From the NCBI RefSeq assembly GCF_000429465.1, contig NZ_AUBX01000010.1, forward strand, positions 372,001 to 436,000: a DNA stretch of 64,000 nt, written 5' to 3'. Within the stretch, counting starts at the first letter, position 1, and each line of letters starts with the position of its first letter. Shown here one piece after another: positions 1 through 8,647 of the stretch. Below the pieces are notes generated by a model. That model was not told the DNA's origin, did not search any database, and saw nothing but the letters and a program-made list of their open reading frames with translations. Source of the DNA: Algoriphagus vanfongensis DSM 17529 (GTDB taxonomy: Bacteria; Bacteroidota; Bacteroidia; Cytophagales; Cyclobacteriaceae). Position numbers and translations under genes: made by a program.

Positions 1-277
1 CAAAACTTAAAATCCAGACCAGCAATTAAAAAAGCTACACGTATACACCGGTCTAGGCATGATCAGATAATTTCCTTCTCCTAAACCTACTCATTTTTTC
101 TAAAAATTATTCTGCCATAATTCCCTAGAATCAAAGATTATCCGATGACAAACGACTACTATCGGATACTAACGACTGCTTCCCGACTAATTCTTGCCCC
201 GCCTCTGAACTTTGGACCATCAAGTTTTTCCTCTGGCGAAACGAAAAATCAAACTCACAATTTAAACAACAAACATC

Positions 278-667
278 ATGAATGCGCTAAGAAACAAAGT
301 TCAGCTAATCGGCCGTATGGGCGACAAAATCCAAGTCAAAACTTTCGACTCCGGTAAAATCAAAGGTAGTGTCAATCTCGCTACCAGTGAGACCTACAGA
401 AATGCACAAGGCGAAAAAGTCAGTGAGACCACCTGGCACCATCTCGTCGTCTGGGGCAAGCAAGCGGAAATCCTAGAAAAATACACGGACAAAGGATCTG
501 AAATCGCCATCGAAGGCAAAATCACCAACCGCGACTATACGGATAAAGATGGAGTCAAAAAATACATCACCGAGATAGTCGTCCACGAGTTTCTGCTCAT
601 GGGTGGCAACAAAGCCAAATCACAAACAACCGCTGGTGAATCTGAGGAAGATGACCTTCCTTTTTGA
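278..667 (+). CDS. ssb: Single-stranded DNA-binding protein
   Basis: SSB binds single-stranded DNA during replication, recombination and repair and recruits partners through its acidic tail. The 129-residue product has the OB-fold pattern of the family over about residues 4-105, including NKVQLIGR, the central TTWHHLVVWGKQAE and the GSEIAIEGK strand. It ends in the canonical C-terminal tip DDLPF after a short polar linker. The linker is shorter than in E. coli SSB (178 residues), as in many Bacteroidota copies. The ATG at 278 has no clear Shine-Dalgarno sequence. A second, 5'-damaged copy lies at 16.4 kb, so this is the intact one. Identification is secure; whether it is the main replicative SSB of the genome cannot be told from here. 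Confidence 0.95.
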   Translation: MNALRNKVQLIGRMGDKIQVKTFDSGKIKGSVNLATSETYRNAQGEKVSETTWHHLVVWGKQAEILEKYTDKGSEIAIEGKITNRDYTDKDGVKKYITEIVVHEFLLMGGNKAKSQTTAGESEEDDLPF

Positions 668-797
668 GGAGTACCTCGTGCCTTTGAGTATAAACATTGA
701 TGTAGAAGAACTGTCATTTCGACACCTTCCACCCAACTATATTTATCTTTAAATAGTCAGGTAATACATCAAACACTAAAAAACTTACTCCTCAATC

Positions 798-833
798 ACT
801 ATTTGGAAAAGGATAAATCCTTTTCCAAATAGT
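798..833. repeat. Perfect 16-bp hairpin in the ssb-esterase gap
   Basis: The arm ACTATTTGGAAAAGGA is followed by a TAAA loop and its exact reverse complement. It sits 130 bp after the ssb stop in a gap (668-1058) where I see no gene. There is no T-run on either side, so it is not a standard intrinsic terminator. It could protect an mRNA 3' end, bind a regulator or be a lone mobile hairpin. Confidence 0.6.
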
Positions 834-1058
834 ACAAACAAGGTAAAATAAACAGACTCTCTAAGAGTAATATCCTAGTGAGTTTGGTGATAAACTTACC
901 AATAACCTCAGAAATGAAAATGATAAAACCCTCCTGAAGCGGCAATGAAAAAACTCATAAAATACTGATATCTAACTACTTATATAGACATAGAGCTATT
1001 CAATGACACGTCTAAGGATTTAACTAGGCCCTCCATAGAGGTATTGCTTTACAATCCA

Positions 1059-2150
1059 CTATTTATCCTCAAAATTCAAATACCGCTTTTTGGCGTGTTT
1101 ACTTTGCGGATAATAGACAGTATTCCTCCGAAGCAATTCCTTTGCTTGTTCATTCAGTTCCTGCCGCTCACACACCTTTGCCAAATCATCAATCATCTTT
1201 TCATCAGGCAATACGCGATATCCAAGTCTTTTGGAAACTTCTTCATAGTGCCCATCTAGTAGGCTTGGGTCTTTCATCACCTGCTTTACAGGCATTTCAT
1301 AGCCTTCAAAAATAAACCTCAGAGCCTCATACTCTGCCGGCACGACTACACTTCCATGCCCTTCTTTTTCATAGAAAGTATACCGATACCGCAGCGGACT
1401 ACCTGGCTGAAGCCGGTTGAATTCATCACGAAACTTAAACAGAGCATTATGATGGTCTTCACCAGATCCGGAGTCATTAGCTTTTGCAAGGAAAAGTGTT
1501 TTCCCTTCATACTTCAAAGGATTCCAAAGACTATCGATACTGCTTAGCAGCTTTTCACTATCCCACCACATGCTGGCATCTATGGGTACATAAGCATCAA
1601 ATCTCTCCGGATGGGTGATGAGGGCATTGGCTACTGCAAGGCCTCCAAAAGAATGGCCGATCAGAATTTCATAGCCATTCGTTCTGAACTCTTGATTGAC
1701 CCAAGCTTTCAATTCCTGTTCGACAAACTCCATGAACTGCAGATTCCCTCCACTACTAGAAAAGTCTGCTCTTTTCCATTCCTCCGGAGTTGCCATTGCT
1801 GTTGGAGTCAATTCTTGAGTTCGGTCTTTTTGAATGATTCCCACAAGAATAACCTCTGGCATTTCGGCATACAAGCCACTGGACAAGCGATTTGTCTGAG
1901 CCACTAGGTTTTCGAAATGTAAATTTCCATCGAAAAAATAGCATACTGGATAGTTCTTTTGACTATAGATACTGTCTTCATAACTATCAGGTAGGCTGAT
2001 CCAAATTTCTCGCTCTTCGTCCAAAATTTGAGATGAAATCTGGTATTGGTGACCAATGGTAATCGGTTTTTGAGCTAGAGCTACATGGTATTGCAAAAGG
2101 AAAGCAATAAGGTAAAGTCCAGTTTTATATTGAAATACATCAATACTCAT
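1059..2150 (-). CDS. Secreted alpha/beta-hydrolase, putative siderophore-type esterase
   Basis: This is a putative esterase of the Fes/IroE-like family (PF00756 type). I start it at 2150, giving 363 residues, because this start places a signal peptide (hydrophobic stretch to about residue 26, ending ALAQ) at the N-terminus and because a -7 promoter box overlaps the longer reading frame that begins at 2204. The nucleophile elbow GHSFGG is at about 165-170 (Ser167) and a GHG motif at about 264-266 can supply the catalytic histidine. The last 70 residues form a helical tail. It is transcribed divergently from a TonB receptor and next to siderophore ABC genes, so hydrolysis of a ferric siderophore ester in the periplasm is a reasonable inference. 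Other acyl-ester substrates are possible. Confidence 0.8.
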   Translation of the reverse strand: MSIDVFQYKTGLYLIAFLLQYHVALAQKPITIGHQYQISSQILDEEREIWISLPDSYEDSIYSQKNYPVCYFFDGNLHFENLVAQTNRLSSGLYAEMPEVILVGIIQKDRTQELTPTAMATPEEWKRADFSSSGGNLQFMEFVEQELKAWVNQEFRTNGYEILIGHSFGGLAVANALITHPERFDAYVPIDASMWWDSEKLLSSIDSLWNPLKYEGKTLFLAKANDSGSGEDHHNALFKFRDEFNRLQPGSPLRYRYTFYEKEGHGSVVVPAEYEALRFIFEGYEMPVKQVMKDPSLLDGHYEEVSKRLGYRVLPDEKMIDDLAKVCERQELNEQAKELLRRNTVYYPQSKHAKKRYLNFEDK

Positions 2151-2181
2151 ATTTTTTTGGCTTTTGTTTTTTGAATGTCCC

Positions 2182-2190
2182 GCAAATATA
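2182..2190 (-). promoter_or_regulatory. Bacteroidota -7 box for the esterase gene
   Basis: Read on the minus strand the sequence is TATATTTGC, an exact TAnnTTTGC. No good -33 TTTG occurs at the usual distance. It lies about 32 bp before the chosen start at 2150 and inside the longer reading frame, which argues for the shorter protein. Confidence 0.4.
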
Positions 2191-2209
2191 TACTTTTGTC
2201 GCAAATTTA

Positions 2210-2228
2210 ATTTAGACTAATTACAAAC
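2210..2228. promoter_or_regulatory. Degenerate 19-bp iron-box-like site before the TonB receptor
   Basis: The sequence ATTTAGACTAATTACAAAC matches 13 of 19 positions of the perfect palindrome found at 11587-11605. It ends two bases before the GTG start of the TonB receptor and lies in the divergent promoter region shared with the esterase gene. Binding by a Fur-type (or DtxR-type) repressor is inferred from position and similarity only. Confidence 0.4.
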
Positions 2229-2230
2229 AA

Positions 2231-4576
2231 GTGAGAAAATTACTCCTGTTACTTTTTTGGACGCTGGGTATGATTCCGGCATTTGCACAAGATGCACTTG
2301 TCAGAGGTTTTGTACACGATACTGACGGAACGCCCATTGTAGGTGTCCTGGCTTTTGAGAAAAACACCAACAATGCCTCTTACGCTGATGCGAAAGGCTT
2401 TTTCGAACTGAAAATCAAATCTGGCAAGAACACCTTGGTTTTTTCCATGCCAGGATATCTGAAGCAAGAAATATCTGTAGAACTAGCAACCGGTTCAGAA
2501 AAGGGCTTGAATGTAACGCTTGAAACTGACCCTAGCTACACACTTGGCGAGGTGGAAATCCTTGGGAAATCCGAAATCCGGGAAGTCGAAGAATCCGGTT
2601 TCAATGTGGTAGCTATTGATGCCAAACCTTTTCACAATGCCTCTATTGGACTCTCTCAAGTACTCGACATGGCTCCCGGCGTCAAAATCCAGCAAGAAGG
2701 CGGCTTGGGCTCCCGAACAAACGTCACTGTCAATGGGCTAAGTGGCCGACATGTGCGTTTTTTCATCGATGGCATGCCTATGGATGCGATGAGCTCCGCT
2801 TTTCAGATCAACAACCTGCCAGTCAATCTTGCCGAAAGAATTGAAGTCTATAAAGGTGTCGTACCCGTTAATTTCGGTTCGGATGCTCTAGGCGGGGCAG
2901 TGAATATTGTGACCAAAAAGTCTCCTGGAAAATACCTGGACTTCTCGTATTCGTATGGGTCTTTCAATACCCACATGACTTTTTTGAATACAGGAATCAC
3001 AACTGACAAAGGCTTTACTTTCCAGTTGAGTGCCTATCAGAACTACTCAGACAATGACTATGATGTCTATGCGACGATCAAGGATTTTGAGACAAACTTG
3101 CTTTCCAAAGAACCTCAAAAAGTCCGTCGCTTCCATGATGTCTATCACAATGAAACCGTCATTGCCAAAGTAGGTTTGGTCAATAAACCCTTTGCCGATC
3201 AGTTGCTTTTTGGCTTCACTTGGGGTCAGGAATACGATGAGATTCAGCATCCCGCCTATCTCAACCTGGCTTTTGGGGAAAAATATCAGACTTCCAAAAT
3301 CCTGATGCCTTCATTTCTATACTCCAAAGACAACCTGTTTATCGAAAATCTCAAAGTGAGTCTGGCAGCGAACTATAATTTTGGAGGAGGTCACAATGTG
3401 GATGTATCGGATCGGGAATATAATTGGCTGGGCGATTGGGTACCATCCAATTCTCCCGGCGAAATCCAATATTCTGATTACGTCTATGATGAAAATAATG
3501 CCACAATTAATTTCAACCTGAACTACCAGCTTGATCCCAAGCATCGTCTGACGGTAAACAATGTGGCAAATTTCTTTTCCCGCCAGGGAGATGAAAAAGT
3601 CACCAATGATGACTACATCAATCAAGAGCCCAGAGTCAACAATAGAAATATTCTGGGGATGAGTTTGACCAGTGACCACAATTCCCGATTCAGCACTTCC
3701 GTCTTTGGGAAAATGTATCATTACTCTGCTTCGGCCTACCTGAATCTTTCCAATCAAAATGGAATTGACAATTTTCAGACAGTGACCCAGGGAGATACGA
3801 AGTTTGGGTATGGCTTGACAGGCACCTATTTTTTGAAGGAAGACTTGCAGCTGAAGGCAAACTATGAGCTGACGACTCGCCTTCCTGTGAGTGAGGAGCT
3901 ATTCGGTGAAGTCTTTGGATTCTATGTTGCCAATTTTGACCTGAGACCGGAGCAAAGTCAGAATATCAACCTTGGCTTTATTTATAGTTGGACACTCGCA
4001 CAGGATCATGTTTTTAGCGCCGATGTCAACGGTTTTTACAGAAGAACCAGGGATTTCATCCGCACAACGATAAATTATTCTCAGGGAGAAGGAACCTACG
4101 AAAACGTCTATTTGGTAAAAACTCCCGGCGTGGATGGCGAAATCCGGTATTCCTTCAAAGACCGCTTTACCGCAGGAACAAGTCTTTCCTATGTGAAACC
4201 AAAAAATTACTCTGAAGGATCAACCTATTATGGCGGCACCCTTCCCAACCAGCCCAATTTCTTTGTCAACCTAGACGCTACCTACTTCTTGAATGATATC
4301 TGGAAACCGGAAAGTAGGTTGAGTTTCAGTTACAATCTTCAATACACGGATGAATTCCTGTATGACTACGACACATATCAGGCTTCCAATCGGGCGACTA
4401 TCCCTACTCAGTGGAACCACAGTGTGTACGGAACCTACTCTTGGGCTTCAGGCAAATACAATGTCTCTTTGGATTGCAAAAATCTACTGGATGCTCGACT
4501 CTATGACAATTACAGCTTGCAAAAGCCTGGCAGGAGCTTCTCAGTGAAGTTCAGGTGCTACTTCAACAAAATCTAA
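2231..4576 (+). CDS. TonB-dependent siderophore receptor
   Basis: This outer-membrane receptor imports a ligand, probably a ferric siderophore, using TonB energy. The 781-residue protein starts at a GTG at 2231, followed directly by a signal peptide ending near residue 20 (AFAQ). Residues about 22-100 form the carboxypeptidase-regulatory-like beta-sandwich common in Bacteroidota receptors (VRGFVHDTDGTPIVGV). The plug follows at about 120-235 (VNGLSGRHVRFFIDGM, GSDALGGAVNIVTKK), then a beta-barrel of alternating aromatic strands to the C-terminus. There is no SusD partner, which argues against glycan uptake. The next genes are a surface-type lipoprotein, an iron-type ABC importer and a siderophore reductase, so iron is the likely cargo. 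Confidence 0.92.
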   Translation: MRKLLLLLFWTLGMIPAFAQDALVRGFVHDTDGTPIVGVLAFEKNTNNASYADAKGFFELKIKSGKNTLVFSMPGYLKQEISVELATGSEKGLNVTLETDPSYTLGEVEILGKSEIREVEESGFNVVAIDAKPFHNASIGLSQVLDMAPGVKIQQEGGLGSRTNVTVNGLSGRHVRFFIDGMPMDAMSSAFQINNLPVNLAERIEVYKGVVPVNFGSDALGGAVNIVTKKSPGKYLDFSYSYGSFNTHMTFLNTGITTDKGFTFQLSAYQNYSDNDYDVYATIKDFETNLLSKEPQKVRRFHDVYHNETVIAKVGLVNKPFADQLLFGFTWGQEYDEIQHPAYLNLAFGEKYQTSKILMPSFLYSKDNLFIENLKVSLAANYNFGGGHNVDVSDREYNWLGDWVPSNSPGEIQYSDYVYDENNATINFNLNYQLDPKHRLTVNNVANFFSRQGDEKVTNDDYINQEPRVNNRNILGMSLTSDHNSRFSTSVFGKMYHYSASAYLNLSNQNGIDNFQTVTQGDTKFGYGLTGTYFLKEDLQLKANYELTTRLPVSEELFGEVFGFYVANFDLRPEQSQNINLGFIYSWTLAQDHVFSADVNGFYRRTRDFIRTTINYSQGEGTYENVYLVKTPGVDGEIRYSFKDRFTAGTSLSYVKPKNYSEGSTYYGGTLPNQPNFFVNLDATYFLNDIWKPESRLSFSYNLQYTDEFLYDYDTYQASNRATIPTQWNHSVYGTYSWASGKYNVSLDCKNLLDARLYDNYSLQKPGRSFSVKFRCYFNKI

Positions 4577-4592
4577 CTATAAACTTAAACTT

Positions 4593-5861
4593 ATGAAAAC
4601 CACAAAGCATTTCTTGCAATTAATGGCTGCAGCAGCAGCTTTTTCATTCTACTCTTGTGATGACAACGGAGGAGATGATCCTGATCCAGTGATCCCCACC
4701 GAGTCCAAATATGTGGTAGCTGCCACTTCGGGGGAAAATGACTACCTCGTGGCCGGTGATGAATTGGCTGCAGGTGCTACTTATGATGCTACCTCTACTG
4801 GAGCAGTTCAGTCTCCAGGAGACAGGAGCTGGACATTTTATGGCACTGATGTAGTTTATGGTTTCCTATACAATCAGGCTGACGCTGCGACCAGTTCTTC
4901 TTATGTTCTTTCTGATGACGGTACGTTGACCCAAAGAAATGAATTGGCTTTGGCAGTAGGTGTACAGACGAGAGGAGAAGCTAAAGGTGATTTGATCATG
5001 GCGAATTCAGACAGATTGAGAGAGCCTGAATTGGATCAAAAGGCTTATTTCTACAAAGTAGATACACAAACCGATGCTTCTGAATTGATCACTATCGTGA
5101 CAAACAACATGCTGGAAGAGGGCGAAGTGGCCTATTTCACAGACATCACTGAATACGAAGGAAATATCATTGCTGGTGCCAGAAGTATCTCTTCCAGTGC
5201 TTTCACTTCTGCTCACTACAACAGTACCTATGTGGTAGTGTTCAATGATGACTTCACTGTCAAGCAAGTGATCAAGGACACTGGCAGAACTGGCTTCGTA
5301 GCCGGTCAGAAATACTCGCAAGGCGAGACTGGTCTTGAAGTAGTAGAAAGTGGCGATCTCTATGTGTTTTCTTCAGGTCAGACCAATTATGCAGATGCTG
5401 AAACGACCACTATTCCCTCTGGAATCCTGAAAATCAATCAAGGTGAATTTGAGTTTGACGCTGATTATTTCTTCAATATCACGGAGGCATCCAATGGTCA
5501 TAACCTGTTCAGAACCTACTATATCGGCGGGACAACCTTTGTATTGAGCATGTATCCGGGCACCAATGCAGAAGCCACCTTTGGCATAGATGCAGACAGA
5601 TTCGCCGTAGTAGATGTGGCTTCCAAATCATTCACTTGGGTGACAGGATTTCCTTCAGCTGCTGGTTTGGAGACGGACCCCTTCTTGGTAGGTACTCCTT
5701 TTGTGGATGCTGAAAACAGCCAATTGGTCGTACCTGTGACGACTTCTGACTCGAAGCATTACCTCTATACCATCAACCCTTCTTCTGCCACAGCTACTCA
5801 ATCTTCCGAAATTATTGGAGAAGGGGTCAAAGCTGTGGGTATTTTGAAGGCGGAAGAATAA
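4593..5861 (+). CDS. DUF4374-type lipoprotein, putative ferric-siderophore binder
   Basis: This 422-residue lipoprotein has a short signal peptide with the lipidation cysteine in FYSCDD and then an acidic, Pro-rich linker (DDPDPVIP). That linker resembles surface-export signals of Bacteroidota lipoproteins. The rest is beta-rich, with propeller-like blade repeats such as GDLYVFSSG and HYLYTINPS. The pattern and context fit DUF4374, the family to which I believe the Bacteroides xenosiderophore-binding protein XusB belongs. It lies 16 bp after the TonB receptor gene, as expected for a receptor and its surface-capture partner. No HmuY-like fold or CxxCH haem motif is visible. The family assignment is from memory of sequence style and should be confirmed by a profile search. 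Confidence 0.75.
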   Translation: MKTTKHFLQLMAAAAAFSFYSCDDNGGDDPDPVIPTESKYVVAATSGENDYLVAGDELAAGATYDATSTGAVQSPGDRSWTFYGTDVVYGFLYNQADAATSSSYVLSDDGTLTQRNELALAVGVQTRGEAKGDLIMANSDRLREPELDQKAYFYKVDTQTDASELITIVTNNMLEEGEVAYFTDITEYEGNIIAGARSISSSAFTSAHYNSTYVVVFNDDFTVKQVIKDTGRTGFVAGQKYSQGETGLEVVESGDLYVFSSGQTNYADAETTTIPSGILKINQGEFEFDADYFFNITEASNGHNLFRTYYIGGTTFVLSMYPGTNAEATFGIDADRFAVVDVASKSFTWVTGFPSAAGLETDPFLVGTPFVDAENSQLVVPVTTSDSKHYLYTINPSSATATQSSEIIGEGVKAVGILKAEE

Positions 5862-5898
5862 AATACCTGCACTCAAGATCATCATAAATTTGATAAAG

Positions 5899-5927
5899 AG
5901 CTCCGAACTTTGAAAGAGGTCGGAGCT
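5899..5927. repeat. Hairpin between the lipoprotein and permease genes
   Basis: AGCTCCGA pairs with TCGGAGCT across a 13-nt loop, 38 bp after the lipoprotein stop. There is no T-run after it, so it may moderate transcription or stabilise the upstream mRNA rather than stop transcription fully. This would set different levels for outer-membrane and inner-membrane parts of the system. Confidence 0.45.
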
Positions 5928-5955
5928 TCATTTATATCCAGTAAAATCCTTTGGA

Positions 5956-6921
5956 TTGAAAGCAATCAATTCCATTTCACTTCTGATCATTTTAGTAATT
6001 GCCTCGCTTTTTGTAGGAGTGAGCGATATCTCTATGACAGACATTTTATCGCTGAGCGAAGAGCAATGGTTGGTACTGAGGGTGAGCCGGGTACCAAGAA
6101 CCATTGCCCTCCTTTTGGCTGGAATAGGAGTCAGTGTCTGCGGACTTATTTTGCAGCAGATGACTCAAAATAAATTTGTGTCCCCAGCCACTGCCGGCAC
6201 TTTGGACGCGGCTAAGTTTGGGATTTTGGCAGCTTTGATCCTTTTGCCGGAGGCTGGAGGAGTATTAAAAGTGCTTTTCACCTTCGCATTCACTTTTTTA
6301 GCTAGTTTGGTTTTTCTCAAGATTGCGGATAGGATCCGCTACCGAAATATCATTTTCATCCCTATTGTAGGATTGCTTTTTGGAGGAATACTCAATTCGG
6401 TTACAGTATTTTTTGCCTATCAATTTAACATCGTGCAGGATGTCGGAGGATCTGGCGAATCCTACGGTGCCTGGATGGTAGGCGATTTTTCAGGCGTTTT
6501 GGAAGGAAACTATGAATTGCTCTACCTCTGTATTCCAGCCGTACTACTGACATACCTCTATGCCAGCAAGTTTACCGTGGTCGGCTTAGGCAAAGATTTT
6601 TCAAAAAACCTCGGGCTCAACTATCGCTCAGTCCTAAATATAGGCTTGGTATGTGTATCCCTGACCATCAGTGTCATTGCCATTACGATTGGGATGATCC
6701 CATTTTTGGGACTAGTTGTCCCTAACCTCACAAGTCTTTTGCTGGGAGGCAATCTCAAAAAAACCTTGCCTTTTACCGCCATTTTTGGGGCAATCTTTCT
6801 ATTGATCTGTGATATTATCGGTAGACTGATCATTTTCCCATTTGAAGTACCGATCGGTATGATGGTCGGGGTCGTCGGTGGAGTCATTTTCTTGGTTTTA
6901 CTTCTAAAGCGAAATCGATGA
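5956..6921 (+). CDS. FecCD-family siderophore ABC transporter permease 1
   Basis: This inner-membrane permease carries ferric siderophore through the ABC importer. The 321-residue protein has about nine membrane segments and family signatures such as VSRVPRTIALLLAG and MIPFLGLVVPNLT. I start it at the TTG at 5956; the frame is open only from 5914, no ATG or GTG precedes, and the first membrane helix begins right after. Its style is closer to the CeuB/YclN/VctD group (catecholate or petrobactin-type systems) than to BtuC or FhuB. The final TGA overlaps the ATG of the second permease by four bases, so the two are translationally coupled. Confidence 0.9.
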   Translation: MKAINSISLLIILVIASLFVGVSDISMTDILSLSEEQWLVLRVSRVPRTIALLLAGIGVSVCGLILQQMTQNKFVSPATAGTLDAAKFGILAALILLPEAGGVLKVLFTFAFTFLASLVFLKIADRIRYRNIIFIPIVGLLFGGILNSVTVFFAYQFNIVQDVGGSGESYGAWMVGDFSGVLEGNYELLYLCIPAVLLTYLYASKFTVVGLGKDFSKNLGLNYRSVLNIGLVCVSLTISVIAITIGMIPFLGLVVPNLTSLLLGGNLKKTLPFTAIFGAIFLLICDIIGRLIIFPFEVPIGMMVGVVGGVIFLVLLLKRNR

Positions 6922-7865
6922 GCATCAAGAACAAATTGATTTTACTTTCGCTTCTCTGCTTGGGATTACTCGCTTTTTTCCTACTGTTTGATCTGCCTAC
7001 CAATTGGACTTATGCCTTTGAAAAAAGAAGCATCAAGATCGCAGCTATGATCATGGTTGCCTGCTGTGTAGCCTACTCTTCAGTGGTATTTCAGACATTG
7101 ACGGCCAATAGAATTCTGACTCCCTCTATCATGGGATTTGAGTCTGTCTATGTGCTGATTCAGACAGTGATTGTCTTTTTGTATGGCGACAAAACCTTCA
7201 CCGCTGTCAATGACAAAGAAAATTTCTTCCTTTCGATCCTGATGATGCTGGGATTTGCACTACTGCTGTTCCGCTTTCTTTTCAGAAAAGAAAAAAGCAA
7301 TCTCTACCTTCTTTTGCTGATCGGCCTGGTACTGGGAACTCTGTTTCGGACACTCAGTTCATTTCTACAGCTGATCATCGATCCCAATGAATTTTTGATG
7401 CTACAGGGAAGCATGTTTGCCTCTTTCAATTCGATCAACTTAGAACTATTTTGGTATGCACTGGCAATAATGCTTCTCTGTTTCGTGCTTGGCTTCCGTG
7501 GATTTAGAAATCTCGACTTGGTCATTCTTGGAAGAGAAAATGCCATCAGTCTCGGGCTCGATTATTTTAAGACAGTTCGGCTCTACCTCATCCTCATATC
7601 CGTACTGGTAGCTGTCTCGACTGCTTTGGTAGGACCGATAACCTTTTTTGGAATTTTGGTCACAAACCTGACCTACGAACTCTTTAAAACCTACAAACAT
7701 GCCATCCTGATTCCAGCCTGCTGTCTGGTGAGTTGTCTCGCACTTTTCTGCGGGCAGCTGGTCGTCGAGCATGTGTTCAATTTCAACTCGACCATCAGCG
7801 TCATTATCAATTTTGTTGGAGGACTATATTTTATGGTATTGCTACTCAAAGTGAAAAAAGTATGA
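6918..7865 (+). CDS. FecCD-family siderophore ABC transporter permease 2
   Basis: This is the second permease subunit, 315 residues with about nine hydrophobic segments, forming a heterodimer with the product of the preceding gene. Recognisable features are TANRILTPSIMGFES near residues 60-75 and TALVGPITFFGILVTNLT near 240-255, equivalent to the cytoplasmic coupling region of the FecCD fold. The order permease-permease-ATPase-binding protein is that of CeuBCDE and YclNOPQ. Its start overlaps the previous stop (ATGA) and its own stop overlaps the ATPase start by four bases. The three membrane-complex genes are therefore one tightly coupled unit. Confidence 0.9.
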   Translation: MSIKNKLILLSLLCLGLLAFFLLFDLPTNWTYAFEKRSIKIAAMIMVACCVAYSSVVFQTLTANRILTPSIMGFESVYVLIQTVIVFLYGDKTFTAVNDKENFFLSILMMLGFALLLFRFLFRKEKSNLYLLLLIGLVLGTLFRTLSSFLQLIIDPNEFLMLQGSMFASFNSINLELFWYALAIMLLCFVLGFRGFRNLDLVILGRENAISLGLDYFKTVRLYLILISVLVAVSTALVGPITFFGILVTNLTYELFKTYKHAILIPACCLVSCLALFCGQLVVEHVFNFNSTISVIINFVGGLYFMVLLLKVKKV

Positions 7866-8623
7866 TTCAGATAGAAAGTTTATCCAAGAATTTTGCTGAA
7901 AAGAAAGTCCTGAAGGAGGTTTCACTTTCGATTCCCAATGGGAAAATCACATCTCTGGTTGGAAGCAACGGAGCTGGAAAAAGTACCTTATTAGGGATTA
8001 TTTCGAGGATATTGGAGCCTGATCAGGGAGCCATCATCATCAGTGAAAAGAATATCAAAGAGTATAAAAACCGAATCTTGGCACAGCACCTTTCAATCCT
8101 CAAGCAGTCAAATCACATCAATCTCAAACTCACCGTAAGGGATTTGGTCAGTTTTGGAAGATTCCCCTATTCTCAAGGAAGATTGACTGCAGAAGATGAG
8201 TTGAAAATCGATGAGGCAATAGCTTTTCTCAACCTGACAGAAATAGCCGAAGACTACATCGATGAACTCAGTGGAGGCCAGCGCCAGCGGGCGTTTTTGG
8301 CGATGGTGGTTGCCCAGGACACAGATTATATCCTACTGGATGAGCCGCTGAATAATCTGGATATGAAGCATTCTGTTCAAATAATGAAAATCCTCAAAGA
8401 GCTATGCCAACAAAAAGGGAAAACCATCGTCATGGTCATCCATGACATTAATTTTGCATCCTATTATTCCGATTACATCGCAGCTATGAAAGGTGGTCAA
8501 GTCATTCATTTCGACAAAACCGAAAATATCATAGAGCCACACATCTTACATGATGTTTTCGACATTCATTTTGAAATCATCGAGCGAGGCGGTCGACGCA
8601 TCTGCAACTATTACGATAACTAA
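7862..8623 (+). CDS. Siderophore ABC transporter ATP-binding protein
   Basis: The 253-residue ATPase powers the importer. Walker A is GSNGAGKST at about 34-42, the ABC signature LSGGQRQR begins near 136, Walker B YILLDE is at 156-161 and the H-loop histidine (VIHD) is near 194. All catalytic elements are intact. The start at 7862 is chosen because it lies in the ATGA overlap with the preceding permease; the frame is open further upstream, but that stretch runs inside the permease gene. The length and motif spacing fit the FepC/CeuD/YclP group. Confidence 0.93.
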   Translation: MIQIESLSKNFAEKKVLKEVSLSIPNGKITSLVGSNGAGKSTLLGIISRILEPDQGAIIISEKNIKEYKNRILAQHLSILKQSNHINLKLTVRDLVSFGRFPYSQGRLTAEDELKIDEAIAFLNLTEIAEDYIDELSGGQRQRAFLAMVVAQDTDYILLDEPLNNLDMKHSVQIMKILKELCQQKGKTIVMVIHDINFASYYSDYIAAMKGGQVIHFDKTENIIEPHILHDVFDIHFEIIERGGRRICNYYDN

Positions 8624-8647
8624 TACAACAACTAACCTACCAATCAC

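Noticed and set aside
798..833. Intrinsic terminator of ssb
   Set aside because: The hairpin is perfect but has no T-run and lies 130 bp after the stop.
4593..5861. HmuY-type haem-binding lipoprotein
   Set aside because: The length and propeller-like repeats fit DUF4374 better, and the ABC genes and reductase are of siderophore type.
5910..6173. 87-codon frame at the start of permease 1
   Set aside because: It is an overlapping shadow in another frame; the permease frame has the membrane helices and family motifs.
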